A stretch of 19,307 nucleotides of DNA from Candidatus Giovannonibacteria bacterium RIFCSPLOWO2_01_FULL_46_13 (GCA_001778785.1 MFIE01000022.1:1-19307), one strand, 5' to 3'; numbered from the stretch's first letter, positions 7,681-14,275 are shown. The notes: generated from the letters alone by a model not told the origin. Numbers and translations are program-made.

Positions 7681-8525
7681 AAAATGACATAGCGATAATA
7701 GGCCTTGGAAAGATGGGAGGGAATATAGCCCTGCGCCTGCGCCAGAGAGGCTGGAAGGTTTTAGGCTTTGACAAGGGTTATGATTTTTCGAAGATAAAAA
7801 ACCTCCCGACTCCGAGGACCGTAATTTTTTCTGTCCCTCATAATGCCGTGGATGCCGTGGGAAATGCTGTTGGAAAATTTCTTGAGGAGGGGGATATAAT
7901 TTTGGACCTGGGAAACTCTTTTTATAAAGATACGATAAGGAGAGCAAAGGAATATTCCAAAAAGAAAATTAAGTTTGTTGACGTGGGAATTTCCGGGGGC
8001 CCGGCTGGGGCCAGGTATGGGGCGTCGCTAATGGTTGGCGGAGACAAGAAAACTTTTGATAATATTTATGACTTGCTTAAGGACATCGCCAGGGAAGACG
8101 GTATAAAATTTTTTGAAGGTGCCGGCGCTGGGCATTTTGTGAAAATGGTGCATAACGGCATTGAGTACGGAATGATGCAATCTTTGGCCGAAGGATTTAC
8201 CGTTTTAAAAAAATCTAAGTATAAGATCGACTTAAGAAAAGCTGCCGAGATTTATAATAAGGGGAGCGTTATCGAATCTCGGCTTGTCGGTTGGCTGGCT
8301 GATGCTTTTAGGGAATACGGCGAGGATTTAAAAAAAGTTTCTGGAAAGGTTGGCTATACTGGCGAAGGGGAGTGGACAGTGAAGACAGCAAAAGAATTTG
8401 GAGTTCCCGCGAAAGTTTTGAAGGAAGCAGTTGATTTCAGAAAAAGATCGCATAAAAAACCTTCCTGGACAGGAAAACTTCTTTCTGCGCTCCGTGGACA
8501 ATTTGGCGGGCACAGCATAAGATAG
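7677..8525 (+). CDS. gnd: 6-phosphogluconate dehydrogenase, decarboxylating, short (GntZ-like) form
   Basis: It converts 6-phosphogluconate to ribulose 5-phosphate and CO2. 282 residues, fitting the short roughly 300-residue class rather than the 470-residue enterobacterial one; members of the short class are often NAD-dependent. GLGKMG (9-14) is the dinucleotide loop; SGG (106-108) binds substrate; GHFVKMVHNGIEYGMMQ contains catalytic Lys156, with Asn160 and Glu163 in the usual register. The Glu163 context and the C-terminal helical domain match the family. The ATG overlaps the zwf stop, so the two steps are translationally coupled. The lactonase gene (pgl) that acts between them is absent here. 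Confidence 0.92.
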   Translation: MKNDIAIIGLGKMGGNIALRLRQRGWKVLGFDKGYDFSKIKNLPTPRTVIFSVPHNAVDAVGNAVGKFLEEGDIILDLGNSFYKDTIRRAKEYSKKKIKFVDVGISGGPAGARYGASLMVGGDKKTFDNIYDLLKDIAREDGIKFFEGAGAGHFVKMVHNGIEYGMMQSLAEGFTVLKKSKYKIDLRKAAEIYNKGSVIESRLVGWLADAFREYGEDLKKVSGKVGYTGEGEWTVKTAKEFGVPAKVLKEAVDFRKRSHKKPSWTGKLLSALRGQFGGHSIR

Positions 8526-8532
8526 CCGAATC

Positions 8533-9207
8533 TTGAACGGATACTTTTTAATAAACAAACCCGCGGGGATGACTTCGCATGACGTTGTGGATTTTGTTCG
8601 TAAGCGCATGGGAACCAGGCAGGTGGGGCACGCGGGGACTCTCGATCCTTTAGCCGAGGGGCTTTTGATTGTTTTGGTCGGGGAGTACACGAAAAAGTCC
8701 GAGGAATTTATGAAGCTTCCCAAAACGTACTCCGCAACTTTTCGCCTGGGCGTCCAATCTGACACGCACGACATGGAAGGCGAAATAAAAACAAGAAAAG
8801 ACTTTATAGTTCCGACGGAGGAAGGTATCGAAAAAGTTTTGGAAAGTTTCCGCGGAAATATAAAACAAACCCCTCCGCAATTCTCGGCCATAAAAATTAA
8901 CGGCAAAAAGGCGTACAATGAAGCAAGGGCCGGAAGGGAAGTCGCGCTTCTTCCGCGGGAGATAAATATTTCTCGTCTGGAAATAATTTCGTATAAATTC
9001 CCCGACCTCGACTTGAAAATAGATTGCTCCTCGGGTACATATATAAGGGCGTTGGCGCGGGATATCGGGGAGGCTTTGGGGACAGGCGCGGTTATGGCGC
9101 GCTTAAAGCGCGAAGCCATCGGCCAGTATAATTTAAAGGACGCGGTTAATTTAGATGATGTAGATGAAAAAACTTTACGTAATAGCGACACCCATCGGCA
9201 ACCTTAA
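8533..9207 (+). CDS. truB: tRNA pseudouridine(55) synthase
   Basis: It makes pseudouridine 55 in the T loop of tRNAs. 224 residues, about 90 fewer than E. coli TruB; the core is present and the C-terminal extension or PUA part is missing. GYFLINKPAGMTSHDVV (3-19) is the N-terminal block, and VGHAGTLDPLAEGLL carries the catalytic Asp38. The start is TTG, because the conserved block begins at residue 3, a stop lies at 8518-8520 in frame, and the first ATG would remove the block. The gene begins 7 bases after gnd and overlaps the start of rsmI by 44 bases, so the run is one transcript. Confidence 0.93.
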   Translation: MNGYFLINKPAGMTSHDVVDFVRKRMGTRQVGHAGTLDPLAEGLLIVLVGEYTKKSEEFMKLPKTYSATFRLGVQSDTHDMEGEIKTRKDFIVPTEEGIEKVLESFRGNIKQTPPQFSAIKINGKKAYNEARAGREVALLPREINISRLEIISYKFPDLDLKIDCSSGTYIRALARDIGEALGTGAVMARLKREAIGQYNLKDAVNLDDVDEKTLRNSDTHRQP

Positions 9208-9796
9208 GGACATAACCTTGAGGGCTTTGGAAATTTTGAAAAGTGCGGACGCGATTTTGGCGGAAGATACGCGTGTCACGAAAAAACTTTTGACGCATTA
9301 CGAAATATCCAAGCCGGTCATACGGTACGTTTACGGAAAAGATTATTCCAAATTTTCTAATTTGGTTTTGGTAACCGACGCCGGGACGCCCGCGGTCTCC
9401 GATCCCGGTACGAATTTAGTTAAAGATTTGCTCCGGAAAGATTTTGAAATTATCGCGGTTCCCGGTCCTTCGGCGCTTGCCGCGGCGATATCCATAAGCG
9501 ACATTGAGCTTTCCGATTTTACTTTTTTCGGTTTCCCGCCGTCCAAAAAAGGCAGGAATAAATTTTTCGACAAAGTTTCCAAATCTGAAATCCCGGTGGT
9601 TTTATACGAATCCCCGCATAGGATTTTAAAAACTTTGAAGGAGCTGATGGACGCCTCGGGAGATAGGAATGTAAATATCGGCAGGGAGCTTACCAAAATG
9701 CACGAAGAAATGTTCCGTGGGAAAATTTCCGAAGCGATCGAATATTTCTCGCGCGATAAAGTCCGCGGGGAATTTGTTATAATAATTAATCCATGA
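9164..9796 (+). CDS. rsmI: 16S rRNA (cytidine-1402-2'-O)-methyltransferase
   Basis: It methylates the ribose of C1402 in the 16S rRNA decoding centre, using S-adenosylmethionine. 210 residues, against about 280 for the E. coli enzyme, so the C-terminal domain is absent. The tetrapyrrole-methylase fold signatures are all visible: LYVIATPIGNLKDITLRALEIL at the start, AEDTR, VTDAGTPAVSDPG, and VPGPSALAAAISISD. The start lies inside the 3' end of truB (44-base overlap), and the stop overlaps the rsmE ATG. Confidence 0.93.
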   Translation: MKKLYVIATPIGNLKDITLRALEILKSADAILAEDTRVTKKLLTHYEISKPVIRYVYGKDYSKFSNLVLVTDAGTPAVSDPGTNLVKDLLRKDFEIIAVPGPSALAAAISISDIELSDFTFFGFPPSKKGRNKFFDKVSKSEIPVVLYESPHRILKTLKELMDASGDRNVNIGRELTKMHEEMFRGKISEAIEYFSRDKVRGEFVIIINP

Positions 9797-10470
9797 TGCA
9801 GAGATTTTATATCGAAAAAGAAATCGGCCCTTCGGGCGTTACGTTGCCCAAGGAAATTTTGCACCAGATGAAAAGTGTTTTAAGGATGAAGCCCGGGGAG
9901 AAGATAATCCTTTTCGACGGCTCCGGGTACGATTTTATTTCCGAATTTGATGGGGAGGGCGCGAAAGTAGTCGAGAAAGTTTTAAACCGGCGAGAGTCCG
10001 AACGCAAAATTTATCTTTTCCAGTCAGTTTTAAAAAAAGACAACATGGAGTGGATTTTCCAAAAGGGGACGGAGCTCGGGATTTTTGAATTTGTCCCGGT
10101 GCTCTCCGCGCGCTCCATTAAAAAAGATTTCAACGAAGCGCGCGCCAATAAAATAATAAAAGAAGCGGCCGAGCAATCCGGCCGGGGGATTTTGCCGAAA
10201 GTGCACGAAGTGATGGATTTTAAAAAAGCTTTGGAGTTCGTGCAAGAAGAAAGGCTTTCGGGCGTCATCGCGGACCCAAATTCCAAAAAACATATTTCGG
10301 AGACTTTGAAAGAATCGAAGATGGCCTTGTTTGTCGGCCCCGAGGGCGGGTTCACCGAGGAGGAAATTTCCGAGACAAAAGAGCACGGCTTCAAAGCGGT
10401 CTCGCTCGGTAAATTACAATTAAGGGCCGAGACCGCCGCAATCGTCGCCTCCGCATTTTTGGTTTCGTAA
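9793..10470 (+). CDS. rsmE: 16S rRNA (uracil-1498-N3)-methyltransferase
   Basis: It methylates U1498 of 16S rRNA; a SPOUT-class enzyme with a C-terminal knot. 225 residues, near the family length. EQSGR (127-131), LFVGPEGGFTEEE (179-191) and SLGKLQLRAETA (204-215) are the SAM-binding knot signatures. It starts at an ATGA overlap with rsmI, or at the adjacent ATG 9796. It is the last gene of the zwf-gnd-truB-rsmI-rsmE run and is followed by a strong terminator. Confidence 0.94.
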   Translation: MMQRFYIEKEIGPSGVTLPKEILHQMKSVLRMKPGEKIILFDGSGYDFISEFDGEGAKVVEKVLNRRESERKIYLFQSVLKKDNMEWIFQKGTELGIFEFVPVLSARSIKKDFNEARANKIIKEAAEQSGRGILPKVHEVMDFKKALEFVQEERLSGVIADPNSKKHISETLKESKMALFVGPEGGFTEEEISETKEHGFKAVSLGKLQLRAETAAIVASAFLVS

Positions 10471-10472
10471 AT

Positions 10473-10510
10473 AAAAAAGGCGGGAGTATGGTGGCTCCCG
10501 CCTTTAGGTT
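10473..10510. terminator. Bidirectional terminator between rsmE and the peptidase gene
   Basis: GGCGGGAG (10479-10486) pairs perfectly with CTCCCGCC (10495-10502). A6 precedes the stem and TTT follows, so it works best for the minus-strand gene but also closes the plus-strand operon. Confidence 0.85.
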
Positions 10511-10525
10511 AGGGTTGGCCCAAAA

Positions 10526-11116
10526 TTACTTGGGCCGAAATACCATGATGTGGAAGACGGCTTGATACTTTTCTTCCGTCGCTTCAACAAGCCCCCCTTT
10601 TTCCATATGGAGAAAAAATTTTCTCCACCACCGAACCTGCGGCGGCGGTACCTTCAGCTTAGTGATGTCTATGGTCGATCCGGTTAAGTGAGAGGATGCT
10701 GTAGAACCATATGGAGGAGCTGCATTCGCGTTTTTCTTATCCAAATATTCTTGTCTTTCTACTGTTCTGACCGCGGAGTTTATTTGAAAGAACGATCTAA
10801 ACTCTGCGTGAAATGCTTTTGCCCAATTCAACAGGGCGTCTTTTGCCCGTGGATGTACCCAGCGCCATTTTTCATTTAAGCGCGGGTCAATCCTAATTGT
10901 CGAATTTTCCGGCAATGGGACAAAATGCCCAGAGCGCTTAAAGGCTTCCAATTGCTTGTCGTTTTCTACACGTGGCAAACCTTCAAGATCGGCTTGTAAA
11001 TTTTGCCGAATCATAGAATCTTGAGAGCCTTTTAGACTTGGAAAAGGGTCAGCACTGACAGCACCGACAGAACTACCTAGGATAGACAGGACAACAAGAA
11101 CCAAAAAGATCTTCAT
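10526..11116 (-). CDS. Secreted M15-like D,D-carboxypeptidase-family protein (DUF5715-like)
   Basis: 196 residues. Residues 1-22 are a signal peptide ending VSA, with likely cleavage before DP. The C-terminal half matches peptidoglycan peptidases of the M15/VanY superfamily in the DUF5715 style: INSAVRTVERQEYL (112-125), NANAAPP, SSHLTGSTID with candidate zinc ligands His143 and Asp150, and FHI with His189. This suggests trimming of cell-wall stem peptides outside the membrane, but activity is inferred. A GAGAGGAGG ribosome site precedes the ATG. The promoter has TTGACA on the minus strand (11172-11177) and lies back to back with that of rplJ. Confidence 0.78.
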   Translation of the reverse strand: MKIFLVLVVLSILGSSVGAVSADPFPSLKGSQDSMIRQNLQADLEGLPRVENDKQLEAFKRSGHFVPLPENSTIRIDPRLNEKWRWVHPRAKDALLNWAKAFHAEFRSFFQINSAVRTVERQEYLDKKNANAAPPYGSTASSHLTGSTIDITKLKVPPPQVRWWRKFFLHMEKGGLVEATEEKYQAVFHIMVFRPK

Positions 11117-11148
11117 ATTCGCCTCCTCTCTATAGCTTTACTTTCTAG

Positions 11149-11177
11149 ATACTTAAATATAATTTAGGTTTTGTCAA
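11149..11177 (-). promoter_or_regulatory. Promoter of the M15-like peptidase gene
   Basis: On the minus strand a perfect TTGACA (11172-11177) is followed after 16-17 bases by TAAGTA/AAGTAT (about 11149-11155). The leader, about 30 bases, holds GAGGAGG. This region is shared with the divergent rplJ promoter. Confidence 0.6.
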
Positions 11178-11180
11178 GTA

Positions 11181-11208
11181 TTGTATCAAGTTTATTTTGT
11201 AGTATATT
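11181..11208 (+). promoter_or_regulatory. Promoter of rplJ-rplL
   Basis: TTGTAT (11181-11186), a 16-base spacer and TATATT (11203-11208). The predicted start near 11215 coincides with the 5' edge of the L10 leader stem. Confidence 0.55.
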
Positions 11209-11211
11209 AGG

Positions 11212-11290
11212 TACAGCCGTAGATAGCGGGCTGCGATAGCATAAGACCCGTTTAGGCGCGATACGGCTTTTAGGCTGTATTTTTTTATAA
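11212..11290 (+). ncRNA. Ribosomal protein L10 leader (autoregulatory mRNA structure)
   Basis: The leader is closed by TACAGCC (11212-11218) pairing with GGCTGTA (11273-11279), directly followed by a T7 run that could act as an attenuator. Inside, AGCCGTA (11215-11221) can alternatively pair with TACGGCT (11262-11268), and CGGG (11227-11230) with CCCG (11247-11250). Position and size fit the L10 leaders to which L10-L12 complexes bind for feedback control. The two mutually exclusive long-range pairings suggest a switch. Family membership was not tested with a covariance model. Confidence 0.7.
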
Positions 11291-11294
11291 AAAC

Positions 11295-11786
11295 ATGCCA
11301 ATAACAAAAGCAAAGAAAGCATCAATAATAGACGAAGTAAATAAACTTTTGGATAAGGCGAGTATTTTGGTATTCGTAAATTTCCACGGCCTTTCGGTCG
11401 CTAAAGAGCGAAGGCTCCGAAGCCAGTTGAGGAAATCGGACATCAAATATAAAGTCGCGAAGAAAAGTTTATTGAAAAGAGTTTTGGACCAGGCCGGCTT
11501 TACGGAAGTTCCAAAATTGGAAGGAGAGATTGGGCTTGTCGCGGGATATGGCGAGGCGATCGAACCCCCGCAGATAATCGCAAAATTTATTAAAGCGGAG
11601 AAAGAGGGGTTGAAAATAATCGGCGGGATCTACGAATCGAAATTCGTGGACGACAAAATAATCAAACAACTCGCCTCGATTCCGACAAGAGAAGTCCTTC
11701 TTACTCAGCTTGCGTTTATCCTGACCCAGCCCGTTGCAAGTTTTGCCAGAGCATTACAAGAAGTATCAAAAAAAGGTCAAACTTAA
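11295..11786 (+). CDS. rplJ: 50S ribosomal protein L10
   Basis: It forms the base of the ribosomal stalk and binds L12 dimers through its C-terminal helix. 163 residues. Typical features are the start PITKAKKASIIDEVN, VFVNFHGLSVAKERRLRSQLRKSDIKYKVAKKSLLKRVL and a hydrophobic C-terminal helix (LAFILTQPVASFARALQEV). No Shine-Dalgarno is present; the start is preceded by TTTTTATAAAAA, a stretch seen also before the MscS-like gene. The structured leader upstream is the likely control point. rplL follows after 92 bases. Confidence 0.96.
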   Translation: MPITKAKKASIIDEVNKLLDKASILVFVNFHGLSVAKERRLRSQLRKSDIKYKVAKKSLLKRVLDQAGFTEVPKLEGEIGLVAGYGEAIEPPQIIAKFIKAEKEGLKIIGGIYESKFVDDKIIKQLASIPTREVLLTQLAFILTQPVASFARALQEVSKKGQT

Positions 11787-11819
11787 TTTATTCATTATTC
11801 ACATTTACTTTTCTCGGCT

Positions 11820-11855
11820 TGTGAAAAATCTTCGATTTTTCTAGGCCTTCGAAAA
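11820..11855 (+). repeat. Hairpin repeat, copy 1 (between rplJ and rplL)
   Basis: A 36-base element holding GAAAAATC-TTC-GATTTTTC (8-base stem), then CTAGGC and CTTC. It matches, in inverted orientation, the element at 12266-12301 after rplL. Confidence 0.7.
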
Positions 11856-11878
11856 GCAAATCCTCATAATTCATAACC

Positions 11879-12253
11879 ATGGCAGATTTAGAAAAAATTG
11901 TAGAAGAAGTTTCGAAGTTAACGGCGCTTGAACTTTCCGATCTCGTAAAAAAGATTGAAGAAAAGTTCGGAGTCTCGGCCGCGATGCCGGTAATGGCCGC
12001 GGGCGCGGGCAACGGCGGAGCCGCTGAAGAGGCGGAAGAAAAGTCCACGTACAACGTTGAGTTGAAGGACGCCGGCGGACAAAAGATCGCCGTCATCAAA
12101 GCCCTTCGCGAAGCTTTGGGACTCGGGCTTGCCGAAGCGAAAGTTTTGGCTGACGCCGCTCCTAAAGTTGTAAAAGAAGGAATGGACAAGGCCGCTGCAA
12201 ACGAATTGAAAGCGAAACTCGAAGCCGCAGGCGCGAGTGTTGAACTGAAATAA
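11879..12253 (+). CDS. rplL: 50S ribosomal protein L7/L12
   Basis: This is the flexible stalk protein that recruits translation GTPases. 124 residues, the normal size. N-terminal dimerisation helices (LEKIVEEVSKLTALELSDLVKKIEEKFGV), an Ala/Gly hinge at about 36-53, and the C-terminal domain with KIAVIKALREALGLGLAEAKVLADAAPKVVKEG. No Shine-Dalgarno is visible; a CATAAT lies 8 bases before the ATG and could give an extra leaderless message, helping to make more L12 than L10. Flanked by an inverted pair of hairpin repeats. Confidence 0.97.
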   Translation: MADLEKIVEEVSKLTALELSDLVKKIEEKFGVSAAMPVMAAGAGNGGAAEEAEEKSTYNVELKDAGGQKIAVIKALREALGLGLAEAKVLADAAPKVVKEGMDKAAANELKAKLEAAGASVELK

Positions 12254-12256
12254 AGC

Positions 12257-12326
12257 AAAAAGCCATTTTTGAAGCCTAGAAGAATCCCAAAATTCTTCAC
12301 CAGCGCACAAATATGGCTTTTTTGTT
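12257..12326 (+). terminator. Branched terminator after rplL, including the hairpin repeat
   Basis: AAAAAGCCAT (12257-12266) pairs with ATGGCTTTTT (12313-12322), enclosing an inner hairpin GAAGAAT/ATTCTTC (12279-12285 with 12292-12298). A T-rich tract follows. The inner hairpin is part of repeat copy 2. Confidence 0.8.
12266..12301 (-). repeat. Hairpin repeat, copy 2 (inverted, after rplL)
   Basis: Read on the minus strand it begins GGTGAAGAAT and ends CTAGGCTTCAAAAA, matching copy 1 (GGTGAAAAAT ... CTAGGCCTTCGAAAA). The stem differs by an A-T to G-C pair change, so pairing is kept. Confidence 0.7.
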
Positions 12327-12349
12327 TTATTCAAAAAGTATTATATAAA
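12322..12349 (+). promoter_or_regulatory. Promoter of the wHTH gene
   Basis: TTGTTT (12322-12327), a 16-base spacer and TATAAA (12344-12349). The ATG at 12357 is 7 bases downstream, predicting a leaderless or almost leaderless message. Confidence 0.5.
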
Positions 12350-12356
12350 TAGAGCT

Positions 12357-12992
12357 ATGGCAGATACGCTCGATAAGATCTTAGGCTCCCCATACAGGGT
12401 TAAAATTATGAAGCTTTTCCTCATGAACCCTGGGGAAGTTTTTACGCCTGAATATATTTCGAAATCTTCCAAGCTTCTGTCAAGAAATACCAGGAAAGAA
12501 ATTAATTTCCTGAAAAATCTCGGTTTTATAAAAAGTGGGATCCGCGAAATCGATATTTTAATATCTAAAACTAAAAAAATTAAAAAGAAGCGCGAGCCCG
12601 GTTTCCAATTAAACCAACTTTTTACATACAACCGCGGCTTGAGGTCGCTTTTGATAGAATCCGCCCCGATATCGCGCGAACTGCTCATGAAAAGGTTCCG
12701 CGAGTTGGGCCGGGGACTTAGGTTCGTGGCCCTTTCGGGAATTTTTGTCGGACAGGAGATCGTCGGGGATAGCCGCGGGCTTGATATAATGTTCGTCGGC
12801 GATAATATCGGCCGCTTGAAGCTTGAAAAAGTTGTTGGGAAAATAGAATCGGAACTCGGCAAGGAACTTAAGTATGTCCTTTTCGACACGAATGAATTTA
12901 AATATCGCCACAGCATGTACGACCGCTTCGTTTTAGATGTCCTCGACAACGAACACGACGTTTTGTTCGACAGCCTCCAGGCTGGAGTATAA
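12357..12992 (+). CDS. Winged-helix protein with degenerate nucleotidyltransferase-like domain
   Basis: 211 residues. Residues 1-60 look like a winged helix-turn-helix (ILGSPYRVKIMKLFLMNPGEVFTPEYISKSSKLLSRNTRKEINFLKNLGFI). A basic linker follows (SKTKKIKKKREP). Residues 120-205 resemble a MNT/pol-beta-type nucleotidyltransferase: LRFVALSGIFVGQE in place of the GSxxxGE loop, then GLDIMFVGDN and a helix-strand pair ending EFKYRHSMYDRFVLDVL. The usual DxD metal site is reduced to one Asp, so catalysis is doubtful and a regulatory role is more likely. It lies between rplL and tRNA-Val with its own promoter. Confidence 0.65.
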   Translation: MADTLDKILGSPYRVKIMKLFLMNPGEVFTPEYISKSSKLLSRNTRKEINFLKNLGFIKSGIREIDILISKTKKIKKKREPGFQLNQLFTYNRGLRSLLIESAPISRELLMKRFRELGRGLRFVALSGIFVGQEIVGDSRGLDIMFVGDNIGRLKLEKVVGKIESELGKELKYVLFDTNEFKYRHSMYDRFVLDVLDNEHDVLFDSLQAGV

Positions 12993-12996
12993 AACT

Positions 12997-13071
12997 GCGC
13001 CTTTAGCTCAGTGGTAGAGCGTTCCGTTCACATCGGAAAGGCCGTAGGTTCGATCCCTACAAGGCGCACCA
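12997..13071 (+). tRNA. tRNA-Val(CAC)
   Basis: A full cloverleaf can be drawn. Acceptor GCGCCTT (12997-13003) with AAGGCGC (13061-13067), discriminator A, and encoded CCA (13069-13071). D stem GCTC/GAGC, anticodon stem TTCCG (13022-13026) with CGGAA (13034-13038), loop TTCACAT with anticodon CAC at 13029-13031. T stem GTAGG/CCTAC with loop TTCGATC. It reads the valine codon GUG. Confidence 0.97.
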
Positions 13072-13127
13072 CGTTGGAATGTCAAAGCAGAAAAGAAAAA
13101 TTTTCATAAGGATTTTTTTGGATAATT

Positions 13128-13151
13128 TCAGCAGGGGTGCTGATTTTTTTG
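13128..13151 (+). terminator. Intrinsic terminator after tRNA-Val
   Basis: TCAGCA (13128-13133), loop GGGG, TGCTGA (13138-13143), then a T7 run. Confidence 0.8.
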
Positions 13152-13165
13152 TTTGGTATTTTTGC

Positions 13166-13192
13166 TTGGCATAGGGATAAAAATGTGATAAT
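13166..13192 (+). promoter_or_regulatory. Promoter of the GC-rich gene
   Basis: GATAAT (13187-13192) is preceded by TGT, an extended -10. TTGGCA (13166-13171) lies 15 bases upstream, a short spacer. Predicted transcription start is about 13199, just before the first leader hairpin. Confidence 0.5.
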
Positions 13193-13199
13193 CTTTTAC

Positions 13200-13266
13200 G
13201 CGTGAGTAATGGTGCTCACAAACTAGCGGAACGCTAGTTCTTTTAAAACTACGGAACGTAGGAGGC
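13200..13266 (+). promoter_or_regulatory. Structured 5' leader: three stacked hairpins ending at the ribosome site
   Basis: Hairpin 1: GTGAG (13202-13206) with CTCAC (13215-13219). Hairpin 2: AACTAGCG (13221-13228), loop GAA, CGCTAGTT (13232-13239), a perfect 8-base stem followed by CTTTT. Hairpin 3: CTACG (13249-13253), loop GAA, CGTAG (13257-13261). Its 3' arm covers the first two bases of the AGGAGG ribosome site (13260-13265). Hairpins 2 and 3 share the CGGAACG core but have different stems. Confidence 0.7.
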
Positions 13267-13270
13267 AGAA

Positions 13271-14215
13271 ATGAATCCGAATGCATCGAAGAACCGCGAA
13301 CTCATTAAGCAGTATCCGTTCGTGTCCGACATCCTGTCGGCTCGAATGGAACCACACAACGGACAGGGCGGAACGAGCGTCAACGACCTCACCATCCGCG
13401 TCGAGAAGGCCGACGGAGATCTGATGTTTCGCCGCGCCGACAATGTCGGCCTCGGCGATTCGTCGGGTATCTTCCAGTTCAAGGGCAACCGGAAAGATCA
13501 AGTCATGCGGCGCGGCGAATACCTCTTTGCCATCGATGGCAAGGGGAAGATCGTCAACCGCGTGAACTGGCCGAGGAATGACGAGGAAAAGAGAAAGACC
13601 GGCGAGATTTACGGCTGGTCTGCGCTCTGGACGGGACGGGTCACCTTCGCGAACAACAAGGAAGTTTACTCGAATCCGATCTGGGACAAGGTGAGGTATC
13701 TCGTCTGGGTCACCGTTGAGGCGTGGCATGCCGACACGAAGAACGACGACGTGCCTGGCGGCAGGTTCGGCGAGTTCAAGGATCGTTTGATCCACATCAC
13801 GATCTACAGCGCGCCGGATCAGGGCTTCGAGAAATTGCGGGAGGAATCCAGCGCGTACTCGAATCTCGTACTGGATAGCCGGTTGATGACTCGTGGTGTG
13901 ATCGAAAAAGACCACGACATCGTCAGTATCGGCGGCATGCTCTACGAGATGTGCATCACGTTTCAGGACGAGGTGTACTTCAACGGCATGAAGGATGTTC
14001 TCGACACCGGTCCGTTCCGTGGCGCGTCCGGTCAGTTCGGCATGGTCAAGGTGCTCTGCGCCGAGATGTGCGGTTACGACCGCGTCATGCTCGAGGACAA
14101 CTCGAGCTATGTCACCTTCCAACTCCGTCCGGGCTCGAAGCACATGTACGTGCTCGGACAACAAGGGACGCTTCCTCAAATCCGCAATCTCGTGAGAACG
14201 GTGGTGCGAATGTGA
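13271..14215 (+). CDS. Unrecognised protein, GC-rich codons, structured leader
   Basis: 314 residues to the first stop; I recognise no family. It is soluble-looking, with no signal peptide or membrane segment, and rich in charged and aromatic residues (FQFKGNRKDQ, EIYGWSALWTGRVTF, WVTVEAWHAD, CITFQDEVYFNGM). Codons strongly prefer C or G at the third position, unlike most neighbours, which suggests either high expression or foreign origin. AGGAGG lies 5 bases before the ATG. Promoter, hairpin leader and plus-strand terminator agree on the strand, although a longer antisense frame exists. The frame continues for 19 GC-rich codons after the TGA to a TAG at 14273-14275. Confidence 0.75.
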   Translation: MNPNASKNRELIKQYPFVSDILSARMEPHNGQGGTSVNDLTIRVEKADGDLMFRRADNVGLGDSSGIFQFKGNRKDQVMRRGEYLFAIDGKGKIVNRVNWPRNDEEKRKTGEIYGWSALWTGRVTFANNKEVYSNPIWDKVRYLVWVTVEAWHADTKNDDVPGGRFGEFKDRLIHITIYSAPDQGFEKLREESSAYSNLVLDSRLMTRGVIEKDHDIVSIGGMLYEMCITFQDEVYFNGMKDVLDTGPFRGASGQFGMVKVLCAEMCGYDRVMLEDNSSYVTFQLRPGSKHMYVLGQQGTLPQIRNLVRTVVRM

Positions 14216-14275
14216 AGCCAGAAACCTGAACTGCGCGCCGCGTTCAAGCCGGACAAGAACGTCTCGGTCATGTAG
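14216..14275 (+). other. In-frame coding-like extension after the TGA stop
   Basis: Reading on in the same frame after TGA (14213-14215) gives SQKPELRAAFKPDKNVSVM and then TAG. Sixteen of the nineteen codons end in G or C, like the gene before it. It could be read through, or the TGA could be a recent nonsense change or a sequence error. Confidence 0.45.

Noticed and set aside
8328..9191. A 287-codon minus-strand frame across gnd and truB
   Set aside because: The plus strand encodes clear TruB with its catalytic motif and conserved operon overlaps; the antisense product resembles no protein.
14213..14215. TGA read as glycine (Gracilibacteria/SR1 code) or as selenocysteine
   Set aside because: Other genes here, such as zwf, rsmI and dinB, end at TGA with normal overlaps. 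No obvious SECIS-like hairpin follows directly.
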